Below are positions 1 to 11,790 of a DNA stretch of 64,000 bases, one piece after another. A program made the translations under genes and the position numbers. This DNA is from Gibbula magus (Eukaryota > Mollusca > Gastropoda > Trochida > Trochidae). The DNA is taken from assembly GCA_936450465.1 (NCBI GenBank), contig OW388303.1:3555693-3619692 (forward strand). The letters run 5' to 3'. Each line of letters opens with the position of its first letter. The stretch's first letter is position 1. A model generated the notes under the pieces. It was not told the DNA's origin and searched no databases. It saw nothing but the letters and a program-made list of their open reading frames with translations.

Positions 1-1014
1 ATACACTTATTCCATTTCTCTTTAAGACTTTTGATGCCGCTTTTGAAGAAGTCTTCCGTTTGCCCCCCTAACCACGCCTCTGTGGCAGCTTTGACGTCTT
101 CGTCATCCCGGAAGTGCCTTCCACGTAGGGCGGATTTCAGGTTTCTGAACAGGAAGTAGTCACTGGGGGCTAGGTCTCGGCTGTAGGGTGGGTGGTTAAG
201 CTGTTCGAATCCACAATCACGTATAGCGGCCTGTGCAACTCTTGACTTGTGGAAAAATCATGCAAAATCAGAACACCACGTGTCAACATTCCACGGCGTT
301 TCTGTCGAATTGTCTTTCGCAATTCTTGCATTAGGTTGGCATAATATTGACCATTCATTGTAGTTTTGGTTGGCAAGTAATCAATTAATAATATGCCTTT
401 TGCATCCCAAAAGATTGTCGCCATAACCTTGCCAGCTGATGGTTGAGTGCGAAACTTCAGGGGAGGCGGTGAACTCGGGTGCTTCCATTGCTTGGATTCC
501 AGTTTAGTTTCCGGGTCCCAGTGGTGGATCCAGGTTTCGTCACCTGTCACCAGACGAGACAAAAACCTGGCTTCATCCGCATTAAACCGATCCAGGAGCT
601 CCATGCAACTTTCGGTTCTTTTCTGGCGATCTTGTGCTGTGAGGTTTCTGGGTTTCTTGCAGATACCTTGGACATACCAAGATGGTCATGAATTATTTTT
701 TCAACACTTCCAACTGATATCTGGAATTCCAAAGACAGTTCAGAAACTTTAACACGGCGGTCAGCTAAAATTCGTCTTTCGATAGCGGCAATAACTTCCG
801 GTCGGGTGACTTCAGATGGCCTGCCTGACCGTGGGTCATCGTCTAAGGACTCCCTGCCCCGCTTGAACTGAAGAGACCAGCGACAAACTGTTGAAAAGTT
901 AGGAGCATCCTTACCCATCACATTACACATACGATTATGTATTTCTGTAGCTTTGCATCCCTCTTTAGTAAGGAACTTGATCACAGCGCGTTGTTCATGT
1001 TTGAGAGAATCCAT
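1..1014 (-). pseudogene. Broken mariner (Tc1/mariner) transposase
   Basis: This is a relic of a mariner cut-and-paste transposase. Read on the minus strand from the ATG at 1014, the first frame gives an N-terminal helix-turn-helix DNA-binding region with the motif GRESLDDDPRSGRPSE. Near 650 the frame shifts; a second frame then carries the first catalytic Asp in TGDETWIHHWDPE and the second in LILHD. Near 250-258 a small deletion removes the residues after LILHD and shifts the frame again. The third frame carries the last catalytic Asp in RDLAPSDYFLF and runs off the window start after LKEKWNK. At least two frameshifts make it non-functional. The signature motifs are those of the D,D34D mariner group, including the SETMAR-type transposase. 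Terminal inverted repeats could not be placed: one end lies outside the window. Confidence 0.95.
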
Positions 1015-2021
1015 GATTATGGAGACCCCTAGGTCAGCGCAGCTATTATATCTAAATAATTGTTATGTCTAGAAATTGTTTTGACATGTGTCAATGTTAT
1101 GTTTTGACTATAGTAACACCTGCTATAAGCTGACACTGTTTATGTAAACACCAATGCCCCGCTTGCAACACTTATTGAACGCCCCTCGTATATCAGGGTT
1201 TACAATCATTATAATTCCTTCTAACAGTGTTTACAACTGTCTGTGTAAACCCTCCTGGAGGGAATTACAAGGTTGTAAGTCCCTCGTATCGGATGATATG
1301 GTTTAGAAAGGTCGTTTCAAGTATCACGTTATATGGCTGGTAGGTTGATAATTAGTCTATAAGAGGAGTGAGTGAGTTATTGTGTAACCCCACTGGGGGA
1401 ATATCACAGCCATTGACACTACAAATGGACAAACTGCTGAGTTGTGACGTTTCCTGCAACTCTACTACAACAAAGAACACTTGTTGTGGAATGGACATCT
1501 GCGACAAGATCACGGATTTCCTCCTACAACCAAAAGGGCATTGTTCTAAGAAACAATTTGTTAAAAAGAATTGGAAATAAGAGGGAACATTTCTAAGTTG
1601 AAAAAATAAGTCGATGAGATTCTTTTAATTCATCGGTGGAAAGGCTTGATATGAGAGGATGGATTATTTGGAGGTTCCCAAGACCATTCAATTTAGCAGT
1701 TTATTTGGCTCAAAATGAATCATGGCCTGGTACTTTTCAGGTGTACGAAAGGTAATGAGAAGAAATGGGTGAGATATGTACTCTACAAGGTGTATTGCTA
1801 GTTTTATGTCTTTGACTTAACAATAAATGCATATCAACAATGTACATGGAATATGTCATTTACACGGTACCTAGAACACTGATAGACTGAAGCTGAAAAT
1901 TATCGATAGTATACCACAGTTTTTTAGACTACTATATACAATGTCTCTATCAAGCTCATCAGTTCTCTTCAGTTGTTTGTAAATGTCCCATTCCTGTCCA
2001 TCACATAATGTTAGAACACTA
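1015..2021. other. Mariner 5' flank and unassigned DNA
   Basis: The first 100-150 bases should include the mariner 5' untranslated end, but no inverted repeat can be paired within the window. Two related stretches, near 1230-1270 and 1380-1420, share a GTGTAA..CCC..CTGG.GGGAAT pattern, so they are probably dispersed-repeat debris. An open frame of 70 codons at 1368-1580 is cysteine-rich but has no recognisable family, signal peptide or splice context. I see no gene in 1600-2021. Confidence 0.4.
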
Positions 2022-2669
2022 GATTAATCCATGGTCATGACGTCACTCTATTGTGTTATCAGTTGATTATTTTTTAGGAATCTACTGGTCATTGACTGTC
2101 CCAGTCAGGAGGGGTGTTAGGTTTAGACATTTTCAGTGATGGTACATTTTTCGAGACTGATGTATTTTGTCTTTACGTATAGGATAGGATCTCAAAATGT
2201 GTCTGGACAACTATAGACAAATTAATTTTTGTAATGCATGAACCTGGAATCGAACATGCACATCGAACATGGTAGTCAGCGCTTCTAACCACTAGGCCAC
2301 AAGACGCTGTTAGAAACCTTAGGATTTTTATCAGTAAGAATCCCGCGTTCTATTCAATGCACGGAAGGCATGAAAAGGCAAATTTTTGGCTGTCAATCAC
2401 ATCGCTTCCCGTGAAAGTTTTGGGCTGCACGTGCGTGGAAGAATCCATTTCAAGAGGGTCGCAGCTACTTGTACCATATCCAATGAATGAGCACCGACAT
2501 TTGCAAAATAATTGATTTTGGTGTCCTATAATTGAAATTTATTGTTTCAAATGGAAAATGATCACATATGCATGTTTCGTGACGTCATACATGGATTAAG
2601 ATGGAGAATGCATTCGGAGCAGTGGATTCGTTAAAAATAATCAACAGCTCCTCATGCATTCTCCATTAC
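2022..2669. mobile_element. Composite non-autonomous element, copy 1
   Basis: This is about 648 bp of the same sequence as 7557-8227, starting TTAATCCATGGTCATGACGTC and ending in TCTCCATTA. Inside it, on the minus strand, is a tRNA-like segment (GTGGCCTAGTGGTTAGAAGCG as an A-box-like block and GTTCGATTCCAGG as a B-box-like block) near 2240-2320. The left end is matched in inverted orientation near 2580-2600 (TGACGTCATACATGGATTAA). A foldback module beginning GATGGAGAATGCATTC follows; in this copy its centre is deleted compared with copy 2. It has no coding capacity. Existence as a repeat is certain; class is not. Confidence 0.8.
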
Positions 2670-3803
2670 GTAATATGCTCACTAGCTCTTCACGCTTGAT
2701 ATGAATAGTTAGTACAGTTTGAAAACTTCCACATTTTCATATAAAAATAAGATTTTAAGGCTTCTGCCCAATGACTCAATTAAATAGTATGATGTTCACC
2801 ATTGGCCACATTATCTATAAACATCTCGTGACTCTTGTAAAGCTTCTAGATTTTTTAAATAATTCGCAAATTGCTTTCAGGACGTGTGACCTGTGACTCT
2901 TATCAGAAGGTCACAACATCTACCCCGACAGCTTACCAGTAATTTTACTTCTTGAGAATTAAAATACAAAATTTAATCTTTGGTCAATAAGCTGTTCTAC
3001 AAGATTTCAGCTTTGTCGGATATTTAGGTCTTGTGAAGAAGTCGAAAGTGGATTAAAGATATGTGGCCATTGTACCTAGTATTCCAGTATTGGACATGTC
3101 GCCAAATTGATAGTCGATTTAGAAAAGGGGGTACCTACCTATCTTTCAAAGCTTTTAATAATTGTGAAGTCAACGCTAGTTTAAGATGTGATCAATGTAG
3201 TCAGTATGCAATATTTAAATAGTTGTTTGTGCTTTTGGTTCTTGCATAGTTGTTGCAAAGTCGTAAAATATAAACGGTATTTGTGTTTGTATTTGTATTT
3301 GTCTCTGATGTGGTCTTCTTTATTTATCAGTATGTTTATGATCAATTGTTATCACAAAATCATCTGACATGTTTCGAGGAAAGCTCATTAAACAAGAAAA
3401 CCTTAAAACAAATTCTGACGTTTATTTAAGGATTATGATGTGTCATTGGCACAATTCACTTTTAAAACGACGTCGCTGATTGCACAACTAGAATCAAATG
3501 CAACCAATCAGGATTCTCCCTTTTTTGACGGGAAATCCTTCCCAAGTAGAACAGAGTTTAGGATCGGAAATCTAAAGGGATTAGCCTCTTTTGGAAGAGA
3601 GTGGATGACCACATGGTACTCTAAAGAATTGACACATGATTACCCTTTGTCAGTGCAGGGCTCCAACGTGCCAAATGCATTTTAAAATAAATGATATCCT
3701 ATATTTTTAGAAAGTGAGAATATCTTTAATATATATGACTTGAATGATAGCGAAATTCGAATCTATGTTATATATACTTCAGGAAAGACATTCATAATAG
3801 GTA
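2670..3803. other. Intergenic, nothing recognised
   Basis: This AT-rich stretch holds no convincing exon. An 81-codon open frame at 3440-3685 lacks splice sites and a recognisable motif. Confidence 0.4.
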
Positions 3804-3809
3804 ATGGCG

Positions 3810-3884
3810 TTTATTTTAAACATATGCATTGTGTATAAGCGAGTTGCCAAAACACGTGTCTGCTTGTTTATGTACATCTTTATT
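3810..3884 (-). promoter_or_regulatory. Candidate polyadenylation signals of gene A
   Basis: On the minus strand one AATAAA overlaps the stop codon of gene A (3879-3884) and a second lies about 65 bases downstream (3810-3815). The second is better placed for 3' end formation. Canonical hexamers are common by chance in AT-rich DNA. Confidence 0.4.
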
Positions 3885-5298
3885 TGGTGATTCTGTAGTG
3901 GTAGGCTGTCATGTAGGTCAGAAAAGATGTCTTGTCAAACATGAGCTTCGCCTTGCCATCAACCAGAGTGACACAAGTTTCGTGAACTGCAAAGAAATAA
4001 TGTAAACCAGTTCAGTTGATGAATGCTATTTTAAATAGCAAGAAGGTAAAAGTTTAGTTAACACATTGTTGATTCTTGTATTCAACAATGGACTTGTATT
4101 TACTTAAAACATGTAGTGTCTTACATTGTGCAGCTTATATTCCTTTTCTAAAATAAAGTGTTATGGTCAAAGTGATCAAAATGTGTCGTTTCCTACTTAA
4201 AATGAACACTGAAGTTATGGAGTAAGCTGTCTAAACAGATTTGATGAGGTAATGAAGTGGATAATGACAGAAATGTACCATACTTCATATAAAGCTTCAT
4301 ATGAAAATCGCACAGGAAAGAACTAGTACAGTAATCTCACACCCTGGAAACTAGTCATGTTCTCTTTTCAATTATAATGTCTTATTATAAGTTCTAAAGA
4401 GAAAAGAATATAGGTGTAAACGGCTTCCCAAGGTAGCACATCAATCAAAGATCTATAAGCAATCACAGTTTGTTTTGACTGGCTCCATGAGCAAACTTGC
4501 GGTGACTAATCGTACCATAATTAGCTTCAGTATATGCTACAGGTGTGAATCCAGGTTGTCGTTTTTCTTCTTAGTTTTAACAAGCAAAACATGGACAAGT
4601 TTCTAGAAGGAATTATCTTAATCACTTTATATCGTTTTACTATTTACCTTCAGTGGGATTGTCTATCCTTTCATTTCCGGCCGGTAGAACGTTATATACA
4701 CCCGTTGATGGTGGACCTATGCCCTTCGTTATGCATACTCCAGAGCTAGGCGCTGATGGGTGGAAGTTGACATAGAACTGTCCAGAGGGGTAATGCCAGT
4801 CAATTGTTCCTGTCGTACACGAGGGGTCTACGGTTCGTCCGTGTACAACGTTGTCCGCTGGAGGTCTGAAGATTAAGAAATATCAAGGTTGTTTTGAAAC
4901 GATTTAGACATGATATTTAAAGCAAACCATGATGACCGACAAACTTCCAAAACAAGGGAGAATCCTCTCTGATGGAATGACAATCGTGTTGTGATTTGAC
5001 ATTTGACATTTAAAGAAACTGATAGAGTAGGGTGCTTTTCACTCAACTTCAATGTATTTATCCTTGCGAAAAAAGTAATCCAGTGATCGACATGCTTTAT
5101 GAAACGGTGTATTCGCAATCACTTACTGCACAAAACTGGTCTGAAGCTCCTACACAAGGTACATATGCACATGTCAGTTATGTATTAATACTGCACTCAC
5201 TCCATTGCAGACAAATGACATGGTCCAAGGAATGCTGAACAGACCGTGACGACCAGCGAGAAAATGAAACAGGTGTATTTAAAATCCATTGTTTCCAT
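3880..5298 (-). CDS. Meteorin-like secreted protein A (three exons)
   Basis: Coding exons on the minus strand are 5298-5201, 4865-4648 and 3986-3880, with donors GTGAGT and GTAAAT and acceptors ending TTCAG and TGCAG. Phases are 2 then 1, and the joined frame gives 140 residues. Residues 1-22 form a hydrophobic signal peptide after METMDFKYTC. The mature part has four cysteines at about 27, 49, 77 and 110. The core SCTTGTIDWHYPSGQFYVNF, then GVCITKG, and a last exon with ETC ... YMTAYHYRI, follow the layout of the first CUB-like domain of Meteorin (C..G.[IV]EW.YP.GAL.VN, VCI). The C-terminal NTR domain of vertebrate Meteorin is absent, so this is a single-domain form. A paralogue with the same exon plan lies at 52320-56672. 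In vertebrates Meteorins are secreted signalling proteins; the role here is unknown. The alternative is an unrelated CUB-like family. Confidence 0.85.
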
Positions 5299-7302
5299 AT
5301 GGCATGTGAACACAAGCTAATCGCCGACTCTTATCAGTATTTAATGATGTCACTGTTTGCTTTTGATAAGACAATACACACGTAGTTCGTAAAGATTATT
5401 GGAAAAGACATGTACATTGTGTATGTGGTATTCAGATAATTATAATTAACTACGTATCGTTCCATAATCCAACAAAACCACTTGGGCCATTTACAAAATA
5501 GTTATCAAATAAAATGGAAGTAATACAGATTACATACTAAAAGAATAATTAAATGAAAAGGAGAATAATTTGTCAACAGGGAATCTATATTAATATTACG
5601 CTCATGTTTCTTTCTTCTTTTTTTTCGATTTTACATGTTTCGCATCACCAACCATCAGTAATTAGATTCTATGGGTGTATTTGGTGTTCTGAAATATTTT
5701 TCTGAAACTCAAAGTACTCATACCCACAGCAAAAGTTGTTTATACAATTTCGCTTTTTCAAAGTGATTAAATTTTAGTAGCACCACTGTGATAGATACCA
5801 TCCTTTTCACCGCGAACTCTCATTTCATTTTACAACCGAATGAACTTTAATTCTACGGGATTGGAAATATAATTGATAATCCACTGAATGACAAGCACAA
5901 TCTCAAGCTATGACCAGATTATGGACATAACATGTTGCAAATTCCATACAATTTATTGAAAATCCCTTTTTGTCAAGCTATTGTGAGATTTAATCCAATC
6001 TATGGAAACTTCACCATCTTTTTATTGTTTTATCAAAAAGGAATTTCTCCTTTTTTGAAATTTCAAACTTGTTGATATGACCAACAACAAAAGAACACAG
6101 AATGTGTTTTGTTACCAACTATGGCACGTAATGTAACACATGTAATATATATCTTATTTCTGACTCAACAAGTGTTTAGAAATTAGCCCTACGTTTTGTT
6201 TGCGTAATGAAATTAAAATGTCCATGTTCGGAATACAGACGATTGTACTTTGCCTTGAAATACACAGATTCATAATGAAAAGGTTATAGAAGTGGGCAAA
6301 TATTTTCATATTATGAAAAAAGATTTATTTTTGCTACATTGTTTAGTCAATAGTGCTACAAATAACGACAGTATATACATTTCCAAACTTCAATGTCATA
6401 TTTCATTAATATTTTCTTCGGTGATGATGTTTATGACTGAGGATGGCAGCTGATTAAGACGGTGTTGTACAGTGTCATGGAACCTAACAACAAGAGCCAG
6501 GGTCGATATTGCCGTCAGCATATGGTTGTTGATGAGCATCTTCGAGAGTATTACAATGCTGCACAGGTAATGAAGGTTTTTTCTTTGATGTGTCCAGGAA
6601 CTGTGAAACAGTATTATTTTTGCCCTACGTTGACAACAGCCCCATGTCTATGAGTCAGCATCCTTCAGTGTTAAGGGGTTGGCGGGGTCGGACAGTGCAA
6701 AATTGCTTGGCTTCTTTGCTGTGATTCCCTTCTGGGGATCTGGTTTTATTAAATGGAAATGAATCTTATTGCCAGCTGTTTCTGTTGGTCCTGCAGCTTT
6801 TCCACGTTGGGGTCCTTTGACTGGAAAGTGACAACATTCTTCTACTGTCCAAGCATTGCTGTGAAGAACTGAAAAGTATACACAGAAAATTTGTGAATGC
6901 CATTTATATCTAAACTCAAACCTTCCAAGTGTCAAGGTAATCTGTCATCGTTGTTTTCGTCCCTTCTTCACCCTGCCATTGATATTCAAAGATATACGAG
7001 GGAACTTTGAGAGCTTACGAAATCTACACAACTGTGAAACAATGACCACGCTTTGTAATAATTATCGTAAGTCTAGAATAATCGCTTGCGCCGAAAAATC
7101 ACCGGGATGATTGTTATGCCTATGATAAACACTTCTGGAACATTTATTCAAAAAGGATGACATTACTTTTGCACTACATTAATATTTACTCGAATGTTCT
7201 CAAACTGTAAGTTACATTTCAAGAATTAAGTTTACCTAGTTCTTATGAATATACAGAAACGAGACTCTAGTTATTGTGTTGCTTAAATCACTAGACACAT
7301 CT
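5299..7302. other. Intergenic with weak exon-like stretches
   Basis: This lies upstream of gene A and shows no clear TATA box. Near 6450-6935 base composition becomes less AT-rich. A plus-strand open stretch ends with a donor-like CACAG/GTAATG at about 6568. A minus-strand open frame (stop at 6648, acceptor-like TTTTCAG near 6870) encodes about 75 residues with HFPVKGPQRGKAAG. Neither matches a family I know. The rest shows nothing. Confidence 0.3.
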
Positions 7303-7313
7303 TCATTATATTT

Positions 7314-8300
7314 CCGGGGCGGGATAGCGCAGTGGTTAGCGTGTTCAGCTTCGGATCAAGATATTCGGGGTTCGAATCCCGTGAGGGGCAGGCAACTTTG
7401 TCTGCAGTAGAGAACTGTTCTACAGGCAGTAAGGTTTGGATGCAATACTACACTTAATTTCAGCGTAGTACCACCCATGGTTCGCTAGTTCCAGCCGATG
7501 CTCGCAGGTTTCACCGCAATGCATAGCCACATGGCGTTGCGAGCTTTCTCCCTGCCTTAATCCATGGTCATGACGTCTCTCTATTGTGTTATCAGTTGAT
7601 TATTATTTAGGAATCTACTGGTCATTGACTGTCCCAGTCAGGAGGGGTGTTAGGTGTTAGGTCGAGACTGATGTATTTTGTATTGGTGTAAAGGATATGA
7701 TCTTAAAATATCTAGACAACTATAGACACATTAATTTATGTAATGCATGAACCTGGAATCGAACATGCAACCCTTCGCTTGGTAGTCAGCGCTTCTAACC
7801 ACTTGGCCACAAGACGCTGTTAGAAACCTTAGGATTATTTGTCAGTAAGAATCCCGCGTTCTATTCATTGCACGGAAGGAATGAAAAGGCAGATTTTTAG
7901 CTGTCAATCACATCGCTTCGCGTGGAAGTTTTGCGCTGCACGTGCGTGGAAGAATCCATTTCATGAGGGTCGTAGCTATAGCTTCTTGTACCATATCCGA
8001 TGAATGAGCACCGAAATTTGCAAAATAATAGATTTTGCTGTCCCGTAATTAATATTTATTGTTTCAAATGTAAATTGATAACATATGCATCTTTCGTGAC
8101 ATCATACATGGATTAAGATGGAGAATGCATTCGGAGCAGTGGATTCATTATAAATAATCAACTCGCCCCTTCGGCACTAGTTAATTATTTTTAACGAATC
8201 CACAGCTCCTCATGCATTCTCCATTACATAATACTAGAAGCCGCGATATTAGTGAAATAATCTTGAAAGCGGCGTTAACCCTAACTCACCTCACCTCACC
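7314..8300 (+). mobile_element. Full-length tRNA-derived SINE, interrupted
   Basis: The SINE begins with a tRNA-like head: A box GGATAGCGCAGTGGTTAGCG, B box GGTTCGAATCC. A conserved body follows (CCACCCATGGTTCGCTAGTT, then CCACATGGCGTTGC). The 3' end reads GAAAGCGGCGTTAACCCTAA followed by a CTCACC tail. It is flanked by a perfect 11-bp target-site duplication TCATTATATTT at 7303-7313 and 8301-8311. The body is split by an unrelated insertion at about 7557-8227; without it the SINE is about 316 bp. The tRNA-like head is polymerase III promoter-like but is not a tRNA gene. Confidence 0.93.
7557..8227. mobile_element. Composite non-autonomous element, copy 2 (nested in SINE)
   Basis: This is a second copy of the 2022-2669 element, about 671 bp. 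It sits exactly between CTTTCTCCCTGCC and ATAATACTAG of the SINE, which are contiguous in the copy near 56455. This copy keeps the complete terminal foldback module: arms starting GGAGAATGCATTCGGAGCAG near 8120 and the inverted counterpart ending at 8223. The tRNA-like block on the minus strand lies near 7750-7830. No clear target-site duplication was found. Confidence 0.88.
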
Positions 8301-8311
8301 TCATTATATTT

Positions 8312-10096
8312 GTTTAGTAGGATATTGATAACAGTCGTTTTGTATATATAATAATACCTGTAATATTCCAGTTGGAAATTTGCTCTTATATTCAGAAATA
8401 AAACCATGTGTGCATCGTCTCAAACGAAATTTGTATATACTCTGTAATAATTTAAGGATATCCCCATTTGACAAAGTCCACAAAATTACTGCTTGAAACC
8501 TGCTCTTGCATTATGAGTTATTGCAATGTTTGCTGTTATTAATGAGAGATTTGATATACAGTAAATTATTGATCACACGTTGTCTGGAGGGTAATACAAA
8601 CACGTCTTCATTTGACAAATTGATGCAAATCTCACAAATAAAAAGATACATGTATATGCTGTTGTTCATGGTCTGGTGGATCCGATTGAAATCTCTTTTA
8701 TCCGAAAATTGCATGTTTCAACTGATTGCAAACTAGGAAGGCGGAAAAGTACATTACGTTGGTAGAAGATGGGTTACAGAGTTATTCGTTTGAGATGATT
8801 CAGAAATGTAATGTTTGTTAGTAACTGGTGATTTTTTCGACTAGTTCTGTAATACTTTATTATTACTTTATTATTCAACATTCAATATTATACATTCTGG
8901 CAAATGGCATGTACTTCTAATACATACATAATGCATAGCGTGGTTAATGTCACCCTCATTCGTTTGGTATCTTCCTCATAACATATGCAGTGTTACGAGC
9001 ATTATTGAACATAATTTTATTTTACAAAATCGCTACTCTGTGCAATTTCCACTTCGATCTATTATGTTCATGTGGAGAGAGATACAAAGAAATCGCGTAA
9101 TTTGGATGGTAGAAATATGGATTAAGTTAATATAAGCATGTCCCGTTAATACAAAATTCAGTTCTGTCAGCACATCAAAGAATATTATAAAAATATGGTA
9201 TTATCTTCTGATAATTGCTTTAAAACTTCAAATAAGTCATTACCCAAGTCTATTTCAATATATCATTGCTGACTGTCCCTCAAAAGGGTAAACTCGAATA
9301 CCATTCGTGATTTCAAAAGACGTGTTTGGTGTAGGGAACAGCCCTAATCGTTTAATCAGTGCTACTATCAGTGCTATAATCATCCCCAGCATGATCAATT
9401 CGCTGAGCAATCTACAGTTAACAATCTCACGTAATTTCGCAGCATGTCTGGACGTATAGTGTACAATGTAAAAGTGAGTGCACAAAAGGTCAAATATTTT
9501 CACTACAACAGCAGTAATTTTCTCATAAGATCCATCAAAGTCATACAATTTCGCAATAACCCTAACCATTCGCTCATAAGAGCCATTAACTTTATGCAAT
9601 TTTGTTAAAAGCCGTATATTTGCTCTTCAATGGCAATAAAGTTGTATTTTGTGCTATAACTGTAGTGATAAGAGCTACCAATATCACACAATTCCATTAA
9701 TACATGAGATTCATTTATCCTGAAAACCAGAGACATAAAAATGACACTGATAAGGCCTTCACGGTCAAATCAAAGTGAACTTTAAGCATATCCTTATAAG
9801 AGAGAAAAGATTGACAACAGATGCATTCCAAAAGGTTTTACCTCCTATACTTGTTTATATTAGTGCATGTATCATGCAGTCTGGGTTAAATCATATATTT
9901 GAGAGTTTTCACAGGAGTGATAGTACCACAGGATTCAAATTACATTTTATTTACAACTTGATGTACAAGCAGACTCTCTTGATGCAGCTTCATTTATTTT
10001 TCAAAAAACGTAAATCATGTCACTACCCATGAAACTTCACAACCATAAAATAATGACGCTGAAGTAATATGTACATCTAAAACTGACTGCCACAGT
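8312..10096. other. Intergenic, AT-rich
   Basis: No gene is recognised. At 9520-9680 there are imperfect short direct repeats (CATAAGA.CCAT..AA, TATGCAATTT) that create a meaningless 114-codon minus-strand open frame. Open frames at 8506-8736 and 9775-10032 have no recognisable motif and an AT-driven composition. Confidence 0.4.
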
Positions 10097-10905
10097 AGAT
10101 ATCGCTTGTGTGAGATCAAACATTATCTACAAGCGATATCTTCATTTTAACATATGCTAAGCGATGTGTGACTGAGTTTTCTCATTTAGAGAAAATGTGT
10201 TCTCATCACAGCAGTTTGATATCACTTTCTCAACAGGGTGAAACATCACAGAGGGGATAACGTCATGTGTACAGTGGTATGACGTCACGTTTACAATCAA
10301 CGCGTCGTCATCGCCGTTGCTAACAGAGCAACAATGGTATGACGTCGCCAGAACTCGCTCAATTGAATCCGTTTTGGACTTAAAACACCATATTTACGAC
10401 CACAGAAGCATAGAATAAACGGAATATTTTGTGCTATCAGTGCTCGTGCTCGTGAAAATATCTGCTGTACCCCGTCACTCGATGAGAGATAAGGAATATC
10501 ACACTGAAAACACAAAATATCCTCTATGTAGATATCGCTACAATCAAATCGTCGTAATCATATTACATCATCACTCCATGAGATCACAATGCTTTCACAT
10601 CACTTAAAACCCTGCTGACAATGCTTTGAAGTCATAAAGTTGATGACGTAACACTGATGTGATGTCATTATGTTGATGACGTGACAATCCTGTGTTTTTA
10701 CTGAGAAGACTGCTAAAGAAGCTAAATGGCAGTTTTGTGTTTCAGATATGTTCATTCGTTTGCTATTAATTGTTGAAGATTGATTTTGAATGATAAATAA
10801 AATATCACCCTAGTGTCTTCTCGTTTAAAAACTACCCTCGGCCTTGTAACTTTAATCAACTCGTGTTGATATCGTGATATCAGAAGACACTTGGATGAGA
10901 TTCTC
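10097..10905. repeat. Foldback element with TGACGTCA-like motifs, copy 1
   Basis: It starts with an inverted repeat AGATATCGCTTGT / ACAAGCGATATCT (10097-10109, 10129-10141) and ends with CAGAAGACACTTGGATGAGA. The middle holds many TGACGTCA-like octamers spaced with CACAATG. Related copies lie at 32921-33350 and 33563-33932. This copy carries about 385 extra bases (roughly 10142-10527) that copy 2 lacks, and its left GTGTCTTCT arm is degenerate. It has no coding capacity. Confidence 0.75.
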
Positions 10906-11530
10906 GATTTAAAATATTTTATTTCTGAAACCATAGCTTTGTTACATCAAAACACAGCTAAATGGTATGAGTGATGTATGTAATTAATAAGAACACAAAA
11001 AGAAGTCATCCGGTTACTGCCGTTTACAAATATCATTTGCATCAAATGTTTCAATTGTCTCTGTTTAGGATAGCGAAAATATTGTGTTTGCAAATCATTA
11101 ATTCTAAATGAATTTAACCATCATGTTTTCCGAAAGAAAATTAAAACAACTATAAAAGTTAATGAGGCGAGTACAGATGAAACGATAGGAGCCATCATCT
11201 GTGATTTATGAACATCAATACACGCGTTAATGTCTGGAACGGTTAATGCAGCAGAATTGGTAAATTAATTGAATGTAATGAAATAATTTCAACTGTTAAA
11301 TACACACTGTTGACACAACATTATTAAAAAGCTGCTTCTCTATATTTGTATAGTATACTCATGGTAAAAAGTTGTTGACATCCTTAAACAGAAAATGGAG
11401 TTTAGCAAATTAAATGCATGGACAATTACTATTGTTCGATATTATGGTATTTTCGAAATTAAATAATGAAAAATAAAATAATAAATGCATATTCATATTG
11501 CGTTAAATCCATGCTTAGCATGCTCTAAGC
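10906..11530. other. Intergenic, nothing recognised
   Basis: AT-rich DNA without exon signals, repeats or inverted repeats that I could recognise. Confidence 0.4.
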
Positions 11531-11790
11531 GCTACAAATATTATTACCCTGAAGGAATTGTACTTTCAGGCTGCTACTAAGCGCTCCCCGCGACCGGATG
11601 GGTCCGTACTTTCCAATGTTCAGGTACCCATTTAAACAGCTGGGTAGACTGAGTGCAATGTGGATGAAGTGCCTTGCCCAAGGGCACAGCACAGTGTGAG
11701 ACCAAGGTGTCTCCACCGGGATTCGAACCCGGGTCTCTGGCGTGAGAGGTCAGCACGCTAACCACAACACCACTGTGCTCCACATGACAC
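11531..11790 (-). mobile_element. tRNA-derived SINE, second family, copy 1
   Basis: Read on the minus strand it has a tRNA-like head (CAGTGGTGTTGTGGTTAGCG, then GGGTTCGAATCCCGG). A body follows with GCCCTTGGGCAAGGCACTTC, TACCCAGCTGTTTAAATGGG and a 3' end rich in AATAATATT. The head sequence differs from the 7314 SINE and the bodies are unrelated. Weaker relatives lie at 31490-31730 and 31765-31910. Confidence 0.85.

Noticed and set aside
7320..7392. tRNA gene at the SINE head (also 11700-11790 and 31490)
   Set aside because: A and B boxes are present, but no proper cloverleaf continues, and the sequence runs straight into conserved SINE bodies with target-site duplications.
9255..9599. 114-codon minus-strand open frame with a hydrophobic stretch
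   Set aside because: AT-driven composition over short imperfect repeats, no splice context, no recognisable family.
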